The notes beneath the pieces are model-generated. The model was not told the origin of the DNA and searched no databases. It worked only from the letters and a program-made list of their open reading frames with translations. A stretch of DNA of 28,420 nucleotides from positions 1 to 28,420 of IMG/VR virus record IMGVR_UViG_3300012920_000191; one strand, given 5' to 3'. The DNA is from a virus. This document shows positions 20,924 through 28,396 of this stretch, in pieces. The number at the start of each line of letters is the position of its first letter. Positions within the stretch are counted from its first letter, which is position 1. The position numbers were made by a program, and so were the translations under genes.

Positions 20924-22572
20924 TGTGTGGAATAAATGGTATTTCAGAAACTAATGTATCTTTAGTTTCTCAGATGAATAAAGTGACAAATAGAAGAGGA
21001 CCTGATGGCTCTGATGTTTGGCATGACGATAAAGTAACTTACGGACATAATCTGTTATCAATTATGTCTAGTACTCCTATTCACCAACCATACCATTATA
21101 AAGATATAGTAATGGTTTTTAATGGAGCTATCTTTAATTTTAGAGAGTTAGGTTCTGGTGAAAATGATACGCAAGTCTTAGCAGAAGGATTACAAAAAGA
21201 AGGTAAAAACTTTCTTACTAAATGTAGAGGAATGTGGGCAGTTAGTTGGTATAACAAAACTACTAACAAACTTTTTCTCGCAAGAGATTATTTTGGTATT
21301 AAACCACTTTATTATACTGTAAAAAATAATAACATTCAATTTTCATCTAGTGCACTAGCTCTGCAAAGTTCTAGATTTTTAGACTACTTTTCATTTGGTC
21401 TGTTTAGAATTTTTGGTTATGTGCCAGGACCAAAGACTTTATTTGCTGATGTATCTAAATTGTGTCCAGGAGAAGTATTAGAATTTAATTTAGTTAGTAG
21501 AAAACATTCTACAGAAAATTTATGGCACTTTTTAAAATTTGATTCTCCAGTAAAATATAATCGTAACCAATTTGTCAATTCTGTCAAAACAGCTGTAGAG
21601 GAATCTGCATATGGATTTAGACAAAAAGGTGTGTTTTTATCAGGAGGATTGGATTCGACCTCGGTTGCATATTTTTTAAACGAGAAGAAAACATTTACCA
21701 CAAAGTATAATAATACAACCAAACAGAAGTATAATGATGATAGTCAAGCAGCTTTGAAGTTTGCAAATGATCTTAAATATAATCACACAGAAGTTTTAAT
21801 CACACCAGAAAACTTTACTGATTCTATAGTCGAATCTATTCAAGCACTTGAACTTCCAGTTTATAATATTAACGGTCCATCTTATTGGTATACTAATAAG
21901 TTCTTAAAAGAAAGAGGAACAGTAGTTACATATTCTGGAGATGGAGGTGATGAAATGTATTGTGGTTATGGTAACCATGATAATTATGGCAAACATGAAG
22001 ATCCGTTTATAGATCATTATAGAGCAGTAGGAGTTCCTCTTTCAAAAAGAGTCAATTGCACTCCAGAAATAAGTGAAAAAGAATATTCAAAATATATGCA
22101 TTCTTGGTTTCCTACATCAACATGGGGCAACGATCATTTAAATAATTGTTTGTTTATAGAAATGATAACAAGAGTTAGCGAAGACTTTATTACAAGATGT
22201 GATAAGTATGGATCGTACTTTGGTATGGAACAAAGATTCCCACTTTTGAACATGAAACATTATATGTATATCATGAATATTCCATCTAAGTTAAAAATGA
22301 AGGATGGAGGAAAAGGTAAGTTTTTGGCTCGGGATGGATTCAAGGATACATTACCGGATTACATAGTAAACAAAAATAAAACAGGATGGGCAGTTCCAAG
22401 AGAGTGGCCGACACAACATCCTTCAGTAAAATCCAAACTTCGTAAATTAGTAAAGTCGTCATTAGATAATAAATTTGAATCAAAAGTGGATTGGAAGTCA
22501 CACGCACCTAAGAATGCTATGGCTGGAGTTTACTTTAAAGTTTGGGCATCAACAAATGGAGTAAAATTTTAA
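20923..22572 (+). CDS. asnB: Glutamine-hydrolysing asparagine synthetase-like protein (AsnB family)
   Basis: A 549-aa two-domain enzyme. The class II glutaminase has Cys2 as nucleophile (MCGINGI), RRGPDG (25-30), VFNGAIFNF and LARDYFGIKPLYY. The synthetase domain has the PP-loop VFLSGGLDSTS (SGGLDS 240-245), TYSGDGGDEMYCGY and KNKTGWAVPREW. The family makes Asn from Asp, Gln and ATP, but phage and surface-polysaccharide members may amidate other acids. The ATG at 20923 must be the start because Cys2 needs exposure; the longer open frame to 20893 is not used. It ends overlapping the glutaredoxin ATG. Confidence 0.9.
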   Translation: MCGINGISETNVSLVSQMNKVTNRRGPDGSDVWHDDKVTYGHNLLSIMSSTPIHQPYHYKDIVMVFNGAIFNFRELGSGENDTQVLAEGLQKEGKNFLTKCRGMWAVSWYNKTTNKLFLARDYFGIKPLYYTVKNNNIQFSSSALALQSSRFLDYFSFGLFRIFGYVPGPKTLFADVSKLCPGEVLEFNLVSRKHSTENLWHFLKFDSPVKYNRNQFVNSVKTAVEESAYGFRQKGVFLSGGLDSTSVAYFLNEKKTFTTKYNNTTKQKYNDDSQAALKFANDLKYNHTEVLITPENFTDSIVESIQALELPVYNINGPSYWYTNKFLKERGTVVTYSGDGGDEMYCGYGNHDNYGKHEDPFIDHYRAVGVPLSKRVNCTPEISEKEYSKYMHSWFPTSTWGNDHLNNCLFIEMITRVSEDFITRCDKYGSYFGMEQRFPLLNMKHYMYIMNIPSKLKMKDGGKGKFLARDGFKDTLPDYIVNKNKTGWAVPREWPTQHPSVKSKLRKLVKSSLDNKFESKVDWKSHAPKNAMAGVYFKVWASTNGVKF

Positions 22573-22820
22573 TGTACAAAATATACACTACAGATAGTTG
22601 CGGATTCTGTACTGCCGCAAAAATGTTAATGAATGAACATGATATAGCATTTAAAGAGATTCGTCTTCTAACAGAGGATCAAAAGAAATCTTTTAGAGAT
22701 GATGGATTCACTACAGTTCCACAAATTTGGGATTCCTCAGGAGGTTATATCGGAGGCTATCAAGAACTCAAAATGAGTTTATCCGAATCAAATATTTCAG
22801 AAACTTTTTTAACAGAATAG
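22572..22820 (+). CDS. Glutaredoxin
   Basis: An 82-aa protein with the glutaredoxin CGFC active site in YTTDSCGFCTAAKMLM, the cis-Pro TTVPQIW and the glutathione-binding GGYIGGYQEL. It reduces disulfides with glutathione and in T4-like phages usually supports ribonucleotide reductase. It is the last gene of the unit that starts at 19682, and its ATG overlaps the asnB stop. Confidence 0.94.
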   Translation: MYKIYTTDSCGFCTAAKMLMNEHDIAFKEIRLLTEDQKKSFRDDGFTTVPQIWDSSGGYIGGYQELKMSLSESNISETFLTE

Positions 22821-22823
22821 TTA

Positions 22824-22851
22824 ACTTTTTTTGTTTTTTCTCAAAAAAAGT
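22824..22851 (+). other. A/T-rich perfect hairpin next to the first repeated promoter
   Basis: ACTTTTTTTG (22824-22833) pairs with CAAAAAAAGT (22842-22851) around TTTTTTCT. It follows the glutaredoxin stop. The T-rich arm precedes the loop on the plus strand, so it is a poor forward terminator. Its 3' arm abuts the -35 of the next promoter. Confidence 0.45.
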
Positions 22852-22899
22852 GTTGCCTTTTGTTAGAAAATGTGTGATAGTATAACTATAGAATGAGGA
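22848..22899 (+). promoter_or_regulatory. Promoter module copy 1 (52-bp repeat)
   Basis: TTGCCT at 22853-22858, then 17 bases, then GATAGT at 22876-22881, inside a 52-bp unit that recurs at 23074 with three mismatches. The -10 region holds the dyad ATAGT-ATA-ACTAT. It drives the 54-aa ORF at 22907. Confidence 0.7.
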
Positions 22900-22906
22900 G
22901 TAAGCA

Positions 22907-23071
22907 ATGAAAAGTATTAACAAATTAAAAAATGACATAATTAACGCAACAGGTGATATTGAAGTGTTTGGTGAGCCAACTGATATATTGGAAGCAGTTG
23001 CTAAGCAAAACAATGTTTCTTTTGAAAAAGTACAAACACTTTATTATAAATTATTAGAAGGTAATGGCTAA
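22907..23071 (+). CDS. Hypothetical protein, 54 aa
   Basis: ATG at 22907 after a GAGGAGT site supplied by the repeated promoter module. It is a small, mixed-charge protein (opening MKSINKLKNDIINATG) with a predicted C-terminal helix (VSFEKVQTLYYKLLEG) preceded by EAVAKQNN, which resembles a helix-turn-helix-sized fold but without a match I can name. It ends three bases before the second promoter module. Confidence 0.65.
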   Translation: MKSINKLKNDIINATGDIEVFGEPTDILEAVAKQNNVSFEKVQTLYYKLLEGNG

Positions 23072-23073
23072 TT

Positions 23074-23125
23074 AAGTGTTGCCTTTTCTTAGAAAAGGTG
23101 TTATAGTATAACTATAGAATGAGGA
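23074..23125 (+). promoter_or_regulatory. Promoter module copy 2 (52-bp repeat), drives the structured RNA
   Basis: TTGCCT at 23079-23084, 17 bases, TATAGT at 23102-23107. Two dyads lie in it: CCTTTTC-TTA-GAAAAGG in the spacer, perfect only in this copy, and TATAGT-ATA-ACTATA over the -10. They look like operator sites. Predicted start near 23114. Confidence 0.72.
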
Positions 23126-23372
23126 ATGAGAGATGAAAGAACCATAGCGATAGTAACGGACTTGTTAGCGAAGGAGAAGTTGAGCAGTTGAAAGATACAT
23201 AAGTCTCAGAAACAGAAGCTAGCAGGGGTTTACAAGTCTGGTACGACTCAGGGAACCTTTAGCCGAATGTAGATAGTACCCCTCCTAGAGTAAGGCATTA
23301 GCCACCAGGGTAGGTCTCTAGGAGGATGGATTGAAGAACTGACCTACCTTAGAGCCGGTAATAACCGGCTCG
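23114..23372 (+). ncRNA. Candidate structured non-coding RNA with pseudoknot
   Basis: About 260 bases with higher GC than their surroundings, no ORF beyond 21 codons, and their own promoter. Pairings seen by eye: GGACTTGT (23158-23165) with ACAAGTCT (23232-23239); AGGGG (23224-23228) with CCCCT (23279-23283); CCTCCTAGAG (23281-23290) with CTCTAGGAGG (23316-23325); AGGGTAGGTC (23307-23316) with GACCTACCTT (23341-23350); GGC-ATTA-GCC (23294-23303). The 10-bp pairs at 23281/23316 and 23307/23341 interlock as a pseudoknot. It matches none of the RNA families I checked from memory (tRNA, tmRNA, RNase P, 4.5S, group I intron, HDV ribozyme). Function unknown. Confidence 0.62.
23352..23371 (+). terminator. 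GC-rich 3' hairpin of the structured RNA
   Basis: GAGCCGGT (23352-23359) pairs perfectly with ACCGGCTC (23364-23371) around AATA. The following GTCATTTC is only weakly U-rich, so termination may be partial, with readthrough into the gene at 23399. Confidence 0.55.
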
Positions 23373-23398
23373 TCATTTCATGATAGAGAGGAGATATT

Positions 23399-23662
23399 AT
23401 GAGTTTCAATAAGTTTCTAAATCAAGTGTTGACTCCAACACAAGATTCCCCTAATATAGTAGAAAGACCTGATCTGCCTGTTCATGGCTCTCCACAAGAC
23501 CGTGGTTCAGCTGATCGTTATTATGGTCGCCCATATGATCCTCATTGGTATCCTATGGGAACTGGAAAAGGCGAGCGCATAGAATCTATTTTTATGTCAG
23601 AAGCTCAAATGGAAGAATACCGTTACGGTTGGGACAACGAAGAAGATAGAAAGGTTTGGTAA
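23399..23662 (+). CDS. Hypothetical protein, 87 aa
   Basis: AGAGGAGATATT before the ATG gives a strong ribosome site. The sequence is polar, Pro/Tyr/Arg-rich and likely disordered in the first half (RPDLPVHGSPQDRG, YYGRPYDPHWYPMG), with a C-terminal acidic helix (MSEAQMEEYRYGWDNEED). No family is recognised. It lies directly after the structured RNA and could be read through from its promoter. Confidence 0.7.
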   Translation: MSFNKFLNQVLTPTQDSPNIVERPDLPVHGSPQDRGSADRYYGRPYDPHWYPMGTGKGERIESIFMSEAQMEEYRYGWDNEEDRKVW

Positions 23663-23663
23663 G

Positions 23664-23897
23664 ATGACAAACACTAATCAGAAAGTTCATAGTTACAGAG
23701 GTTACGAGTATAAGTTTGACAATGGTAATCATACATTGTCTTATCCAGCAACAGGAGATGCATACGATCTTAAATATTCGTTTATGCATACTCTAGATGA
23801 TTCTGGAGTGCCTGACCATAGTGAGATTGAGCAAGTTATTGATCATTGGATTGATATGAGTCCTACAGTAGAAGAAATAGATTGGAGTACAGTATGA
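23664..23897 (+). CDS. Hypothetical protein, 77 aa
   Basis: A small acidic protein that begins with a tyrosine-rich beta-like stretch (VHSYRGYEYKFDNGNHTLSY) followed by a helix (SEIEQVIDHWIDM). No domain is recognised. It starts one base after the preceding stop and overlaps the next gene by four bases (ATGA), so it belongs to the same translational unit. Confidence 0.7.
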   Translation: MTNTNQKVHSYRGYEYKFDNGNHTLSYPATGDAYDLKYSFMHTLDDSGVPDHSEIEQVIDHWIDMSPTVEEIDWSTV

Positions 23898-24112
23898 GTA
23901 ATCAACGACGAGGAACGTGGCATAAGGCCACAGCTATGGATAATGGTAGCGAAATGCGCCTTTATTCGTTCATTAAAAGGTGTAGAACGGCCTTACAGGA
24001 TGAGGGCATGGAAGATGCATCATTCTATTTTGAGATGATAGAAGATCACCTCAAAGCTGGAAAATCTCTTCCTACAGATGAAAAAGGTGTTTCACGTCTA
24101 CTAGGATTGTAA
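23894..24112 (+). CDS. Hypothetical protein, 72 aa
   Basis: I chose the ATG at 23894, in the ATGA overlap with the preceding stop, over an in-frame TTG at 23882. The protein has a basic N-terminus and two helices (EMRLYSFIKRCRTALQDEG and ASFYFEMIEDHLKAGK), then a short tail (KGVSRLLGL). No family is recognised. It ends one base before a late-promoter motif. Confidence 0.7.
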   Translation: MSNQRRGTWHKATAMDNGSEMRLYSFIKRCRTALQDEGMEDASFYFEMIEDHLKAGKSLPTDEKGVSRLLGL

Positions 24113-24120
24113 CATAAATA
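24113..24120 (+). promoter_or_regulatory. Late promoter (CATAAATA)
   Basis: CATAAATATAG, seven of eight bases of the T4 late element and fully within the N-ATAAATA form reported for marine T4-like phages. It lies 29 bases before the next ATG in a true intergenic gap. Confidence 0.55.
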
Positions 24121-24148
24121 TAGCGTACAATAAATTTGAGGGTGCGTT

Positions 24149-25474
24149 ATGTTAACTTTTGCTGAGCAACAATCTGTAGATATTGAAACACTTGAAGCGG
24201 TAGTTCCGTTTCCGTTTACTGTTGGAATAGAAGGTAGTGTTATTAGAGTAACAGCAAAAGCTGTTGATAGGGTTGAAGCAAAAAATAAAATTGAAAGCAA
24301 TCTTAAATCTAATAATATTTCATTCAAAGATGGTGTAAAGGCTTCTAGTTCTATTGAAGGATTTAAAACTATCGATGCAACATTTAATGACGGAAAAGTT
24401 TATCGGATTTTTGTTAAGCCAAACAAACAATCAGGAGCAGGTGCTGAAACAACTGCTCTTGGTGAATGCTTTCAAGCCTATGCAAGTTCAGCAAGACAAA
24501 TCAAAGGTGGCGACTTGGTGAGTCCAGATGAAGTGTTTGAATTAGATTCAAAAAGAAATGCAGATGCCGACAGACCATTAAAGAAGACACAATCACTTCC
24601 AGCTAATTGGCAATATTCAGGCTTTACTATAGCCAATCAATTGAACTCATTTTTAGGTAGTGGAACTTATACATTCCATAGAGGAAGTTCACTTGTTGAT
24701 AGATTAGAAAGTGAATTTCAATATCATAAGAAAAAACAAAAGATCAACATAAGAGATATCAACAAATGGTCTCCTGCAGACATTTGGGCTGCAAAGAAAA
24801 ACTTTAAAATGCCTTCAGGTCATTTTTCTAGTTTAGCTGATTACAATCAATTTTTATTAGAAAAATTTAGAACAAGAGATTTGGTAGGAGTATCACTTAA
24901 AGTATTAGGAATAGGAAAGACAGCAAAGCTAGAAGTTTTTAATGATCAAGATACAGCAGCTGCTGGCGTATCACTTATTGGATTTACTACAACTTTGACT
25001 TCTAAAGACGTATATGTTCATTTCAAGAAAAATGGTAAGAATGGTTCTATGCAACTAAGAACTTTCTCTTCTGGTAAGTCAGGATGGCAAGGTGAAATTA
25101 AAGGAGCAGCTGCAGCAGGTGGTAAAATTGGTGGCGGCGTTTTAGAAGCGTTTTATAAAGATGTTGATAATAGAACAAGATTTATTGATCAAGGCAAAGC
25201 AAAAAGACATGTAGATAGAGTAACTCCAGAATTTATAGCACAAATGCATGCAATGTATAATGCTGTTGCTCCTTCTATGATTTCATTAGAAGACATGGAA
25301 AAATTTTTAAGAACTAAATCAGTTGGAGATCGGTATAGTAAATTCTTAGCTTTACAATATGCTAATCTTTTAGCTGGCTTATCAGTTAAGAAACAACAAC
25401 AAGTACTATCAGATGTTGTAGGATATGCTTCTTCATCGACTTCATTTAGTGCTGTGTTTATTAAATACTCGTAG
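24149..25474 (+). CDS. Conserved-looking phage protein of unknown function, 441 aa
   Basis: I do not recognise this protein with certainty. Features: an N-terminal part with beta-strand pattern (VVPFPFTVGIEGSVIRVTAKAV), then IDATFNDGKVYRIFVK followed by a Gly-rich GAGAETTALGECFQAYAS segment, which could be a nuclease or nucleotide-binding active site (D...VxK...E); a second Gly/Ala-rich strip (GEIKGAAAAGGKIGGG); and a helical C-terminus. A late promoter precedes it and the DUF6267-like gene follows after six bases, so the two probably work together, perhaps on DNA ends or in the virion. Confidence 0.78.
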   Translation: MLTFAEQQSVDIETLEAVVPFPFTVGIEGSVIRVTAKAVDRVEAKNKIESNLKSNNISFKDGVKASSSIEGFKTIDATFNDGKVYRIFVKPNKQSGAGAETTALGECFQAYASSARQIKGGDLVSPDEVFELDSKRNADADRPLKKTQSLPANWQYSGFTIANQLNSFLGSGTYTFHRGSSLVDRLESEFQYHKKKQKINIRDINKWSPADIWAAKKNFKMPSGHFSSLADYNQFLLEKFRTRDLVGVSLKVLGIGKTAKLEVFNDQDTAAAGVSLIGFTTTLTSKDVYVHFKKNGKNGSMQLRTFSSGKSGWQGEIKGAAAAGGKIGGGVLEAFYKDVDNRTRFIDQGKAKRHVDRVTPEFIAQMHAMYNAVAPSMISLEDMEKFLRTKSVGDRYSKFLALQYANLLAGLSVKKQQQVLSDVVGYASSSTSFSAVFIKYS

Positions 25475-25480
25475 GTAATT

Positions 25481-26704
25481 ATGAAAAGATTTGTTACATA
25501 CTTAGAAGAATCAAAAAATACTCATATGGAGCATATCGAGGATATGATATTCAACGATGGGGTTGAAGGCGCTCGATTAGCTATTACTTCATTACAAAGA
25601 CTTAGAAACATGCTAGCAGGTAATTCAAACAAAGAGTTTGACATTACAGTTAAGTGGGATGGTGCTCCTGCTATATTTGCAGGAATTGATCCTTCAGATG
25701 GAAAGTTTTTCGTTGGAACAAAAGGAGTGTTTAACAAAAATCCAAAACTTAACAAAACAGTATCTGATATTAAGAAAAACCATTCAGGTGATTTGGCAAC
25801 TAAATTAGAGATAGCTCTCAAGCATTTGCCAAGCATAGGAATTAAAGGAGTGGTACAAGGTGATTTATTATATACGAAAAGCGATCTTAAAACTAATAGT
25901 TATGATGGAAATGACTATATTACTTTTCATCCTAATACCATTGTTTACGCGGTACCTAAAGGTTCGAAACTCGCTCGTCAAATCTCAACGTCAAAAATTG
26001 GAATCGTTTGGCACACCTTATATAGTGGAAACGACTTACAAAGCATGCAGGCAAAATTTGGTGTGGACATTACAAGGAAACTTAAAAAGAATAAAAATGT
26101 ATTTTTTACGGATGCTAACTATCGAGACCAATCTGGTAAAGCTACGTTTACAGCATCTGAAACCTCAGAAGTTACGTCTCATCTATCTAAAGCAGGTTCT
26201 ATTTTCCGCAACCTTCCTAGTGGTTTTATTAAATTAATATCTGAGGATGAAGAAATCAAAGTAAGAATAAAATCATTCTTAAACAAATATGTTAGGGAAG
26301 GCAAACCATTTCCAGAACCTAAACAATTATCTAAAGACTTATTTGATCACATAGATCAATATTATCAAAAAGAAGTTGACAAGTATAAAACAGAAAAAGG
26401 TAAGGACGGAGCTAGAGCTCGTAAAAACAAATTTAATGCTGTACTATCTGAACCAAACAAACTTATTTCATTGTTTGAGTTCTTTAATGAAATAGTGCAA
26501 GCTAAATTAAAAATAATAAATAAATTACATCAAGCAGAGGGTCTTAAAACTTTCTTAAAGACTTCCAATGGTCTCAAAGTAACTGATAGAGAAGGATACG
26601 TAGCCATTGATAAAATGAAAGGTGGGGCTGTGAAACTTGTAGACAGGTTAGAATTTAGCAAAGCTAACTTTAGTAGTGATGTACTTAAAGGATGGCAAAA
26701 ATAA
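25481..26704 (+). CDS. DUF6267-like protein with nucleotidyltransferase (ligase/capping-type) motif
   Basis: A 407-aa protein. The motif VKWDGAPAIFAGI fits motif I (KxDG, the Lys that takes AMP or GMP) of covalent nucleotidyltransferases such as RNA/DNA ligases. It is followed by FFVGTKG (motif III-like) and GVVQGDLLY with DYITFHP (motif IIIa-IV region). I recall closely similar cyanophage proteins annotated DUF6267. The C-terminal half is Lys-rich and helical (FLNKYVREGKPFPEPK onward). Ligase-type activity is inferred; motif V (KxK) is not clearly located. It forms a late pair with the preceding unknown gene. Confidence 0.68.
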   Translation: MKRFVTYLEESKNTHMEHIEDMIFNDGVEGARLAITSLQRLRNMLAGNSNKEFDITVKWDGAPAIFAGIDPSDGKFFVGTKGVFNKNPKLNKTVSDIKKNHSGDLATKLEIALKHLPSIGIKGVVQGDLLYTKSDLKTNSYDGNDYITFHPNTIVYAVPKGSKLARQISTSKIGIVWHTLYSGNDLQSMQAKFGVDITRKLKKNKNVFFTDANYRDQSGKATFTASETSEVTSHLSKAGSIFRNLPSGFIKLISEDEEIKVRIKSFLNKYVREGKPFPEPKQLSKDLFDHIDQYYQKEVDKYKTEKGKDGARARKNKFNAVLSEPNKLISLFEFFNEIVQAKLKIINKLHQAEGLKTFLKTSNGLKVTDREGYVAIDKMKGGAVKLVDRLEFSKANFSSDVLKGWQK

Positions 26705-26716
26705 TGGGATTAGATA

Positions 26717-28357
26717 ATGGCAGTATCAAAACAGCAAAGAATAGCTCTTAAGGATAGAGGTCTGTGGAATTATTCTACAAATAGACCCAATTCTGAATTT
26801 CATGGACTAATTCAAAATTACAGGGATATAGATGATCTTATATCTGATCCTAAGATTCCTCTTGTTCCTAAAGAGAAGATGTTTGTAGTTACAGATGAGA
26901 ACTTTGATCTTAAAGCTACACGACAAAGGCTTAAAGATCAACGTAAGTGGGATCATAGAAATAAATGTCCTAAGGATCCAAATGAGTATTGGCCTGTAAT
27001 AGTTAATAAAGAGTTACAACATAAACATACTATTGTCAAGGCAGATGTTCCGCCTCCTCCTCCACCGCCAAAAGAAAAAATTAAATCTAAATATATTCCT
27101 CCTGTTAAAGAGAACACTAATCCAGTTAAAAATGATAAACTGGCATTTAGAGACGTTGGTATAGAAAAGATAGACAAGTTGTTATGGATTAAAGAAGATC
27201 GAGGTGGATTTGGAATTAAAGATAGGGATGGTCCAATTTATGATTGGCAATGTAATGTCCAGGACATTTTAAAATATGCATTTGAAAGAGGAACAGTATT
27301 GCAAGCTGGAGGTAACTGTGGCATGTATGCTAGATTCTATGCTAATTATTTTAATAAGGTAATTACAGTAGAACCTGAAGGTCTTAACTTTGAATGTTTG
27401 TCATACAATTGTTCTGATACTAATAAGTTTGATGTCAGAAGAGGTGCATTGTCTAATTATATGGGAACGTGTACAGTAACAGGAAGTTATAGAAACTGTG
27501 GCATTTTTAGAATTAAACAAGAGTCTGGTGATATTCCAGTATTTACTATTGACAGCTTAGACTTACAAGAATGCGATCTTATTCATTTGGATCTAGAAGG
27601 TCATGAAGATCGAGCGCTCAAAGGAGCACTTGAAACCATCAAAAAATTTGAACCAACAGTTATTACTGAAAGAGGTAGAGCTCGAGGATGGTTGACAGAT
27701 CTTGGTTACAAAGAAGTAAAATTAAGAAAGCAAGATACATTATTCTATAAACCTCATAAGAAAAAAGAAGTAAGAAGAAGAGATAAAGTAATTATCTGTG
27801 GTTCTGGATTTTCTGCAGAAAAACTAAAAGATATGAATACAAGAGATGTTAATATTGTTACTATTAACAATTCGTGGATGCTATCAGATAAATGGAATAT
27901 TAATGTTCATGCACCAGATCATCCTAGAGATAGAAGACCAGAACCAACCAAAGATAAAAGAATAATCAGTGCTAGTGGAGAAGGATATATTAAAGCAGTT
28001 AATAAACATGGTGGATTAAGGAATTGTGGATATTCAATTACGCTTGCTGGATCTTATTGGGCATTGGAAAATCTTGATCCTAAACAAATTGGATTTATTG
28101 GTTGTGACATGAACTATAAACCAAACAATGAAGGTCATACTGCTTTTTATGGTGTAGGCCTGGACATTAAAAAAAGAAAGAAACCAGATCCAGATCAAAT
28201 GGCAGAAAGATACGGCAAAGATAATCCAGAAGAATATCTAAGAAGTGTATATCAAAGATTTTATGATATAGCTAAATCAAAGGGTGTTGAAGTATTTAAT
28301 ATTTCTGGTGAAGAAAATACAAGACTTCCATATCCTATGAAGACTGATTTTTTATAA
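26717..28357 (+). CDS. FkbM-type methyltransferase fused to N-terminal repeats and a C-terminal Rossmann-like domain
   Basis: A 546-aa multidomain protein. Residues about 8-45 and 68-105 are two related repeats (LKDRGLWNYSTNRPNS and LKDQRKWDHRNKCPKD). A linker with seven prolines follows (112-118). Residues about 180-345 are an FkbM-like SAM methyltransferase: LQAGGNCGMYARFYANYF (GGNCG at 198-202), VITVEPEG and LIHLDLEGHED. Residues 355-546 begin VIICGSGFSAEKL and contain ITINNSW-like and IGFIGCDMNY segments, resembling DUF115/sialyltransferase-like Rossmann domains that handle sugars. It could decorate virion or host glycans. Late-region placement suggests a structural or virion-linked role. 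Confidence 0.72.
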   Translation: MAVSKQQRIALKDRGLWNYSTNRPNSEFHGLIQNYRDIDDLISDPKIPLVPKEKMFVVTDENFDLKATRQRLKDQRKWDHRNKCPKDPNEYWPVIVNKELQHKHTIVKADVPPPPPPPKEKIKSKYIPPVKENTNPVKNDKLAFRDVGIEKIDKLLWIKEDRGGFGIKDRDGPIYDWQCNVQDILKYAFERGTVLQAGGNCGMYARFYANYFNKVITVEPEGLNFECLSYNCSDTNKFDVRRGALSNYMGTCTVTGSYRNCGIFRIKQESGDIPVFTIDSLDLQECDLIHLDLEGHEDRALKGALETIKKFEPTVITERGRARGWLTDLGYKEVKLRKQDTLFYKPHKKKEVRRRDKVIICGSGFSAEKLKDMNTRDVNIVTINNSWMLSDKWNINVHAPDHPRDRRPEPTKDKRIISASGEGYIKAVNKHGGLRNCGYSITLAGSYWALENLDPKQIGFIGCDMNYKPNNEGHTAFYGVGLDIKKRKKPDPDQMAERYGKDNPEEYLRSVYQRFYDIAKSKGVEVFNISGEENTRLPYPMKTDFL

Positions 28358-28360
28358 ATA
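28353..28360 (+). promoter_or_regulatory. Late promoter (TATAAATA) overlapping the FkbM-fusion stop
   Basis: Perfect TATAAATA followed by TAAC; its bases include the TAA stop of the upstream gene. A start near 28366 would give a leader of about 30 bases for the gene beginning at 28397. Confidence 0.6.
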
Positions 28361-28396
28361 TAACAAAGCAACGAGTAAGCCTAAGGGAAACCTCAT

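Noticed and set aside
23126-23191. 21-codon ORF at the start of the structured RNA (MRDERTIAIVTDLL...)
   Set aside because: It has an ATG after GAGGA, but it covers only a quarter of the transcript and overlaps one predicted helix. I kept the RNA reading; a leader peptide remains possible.
23114-23372. Group I intron, tmRNA, RNase P or HDV-like ribozyme
   Set aside because: The helix order does not match HDV (the hairpin lies before the second strand), no tRNA-like end or CCA is seen, no RNase P conserved boxes, and no flanking exons for an intron.
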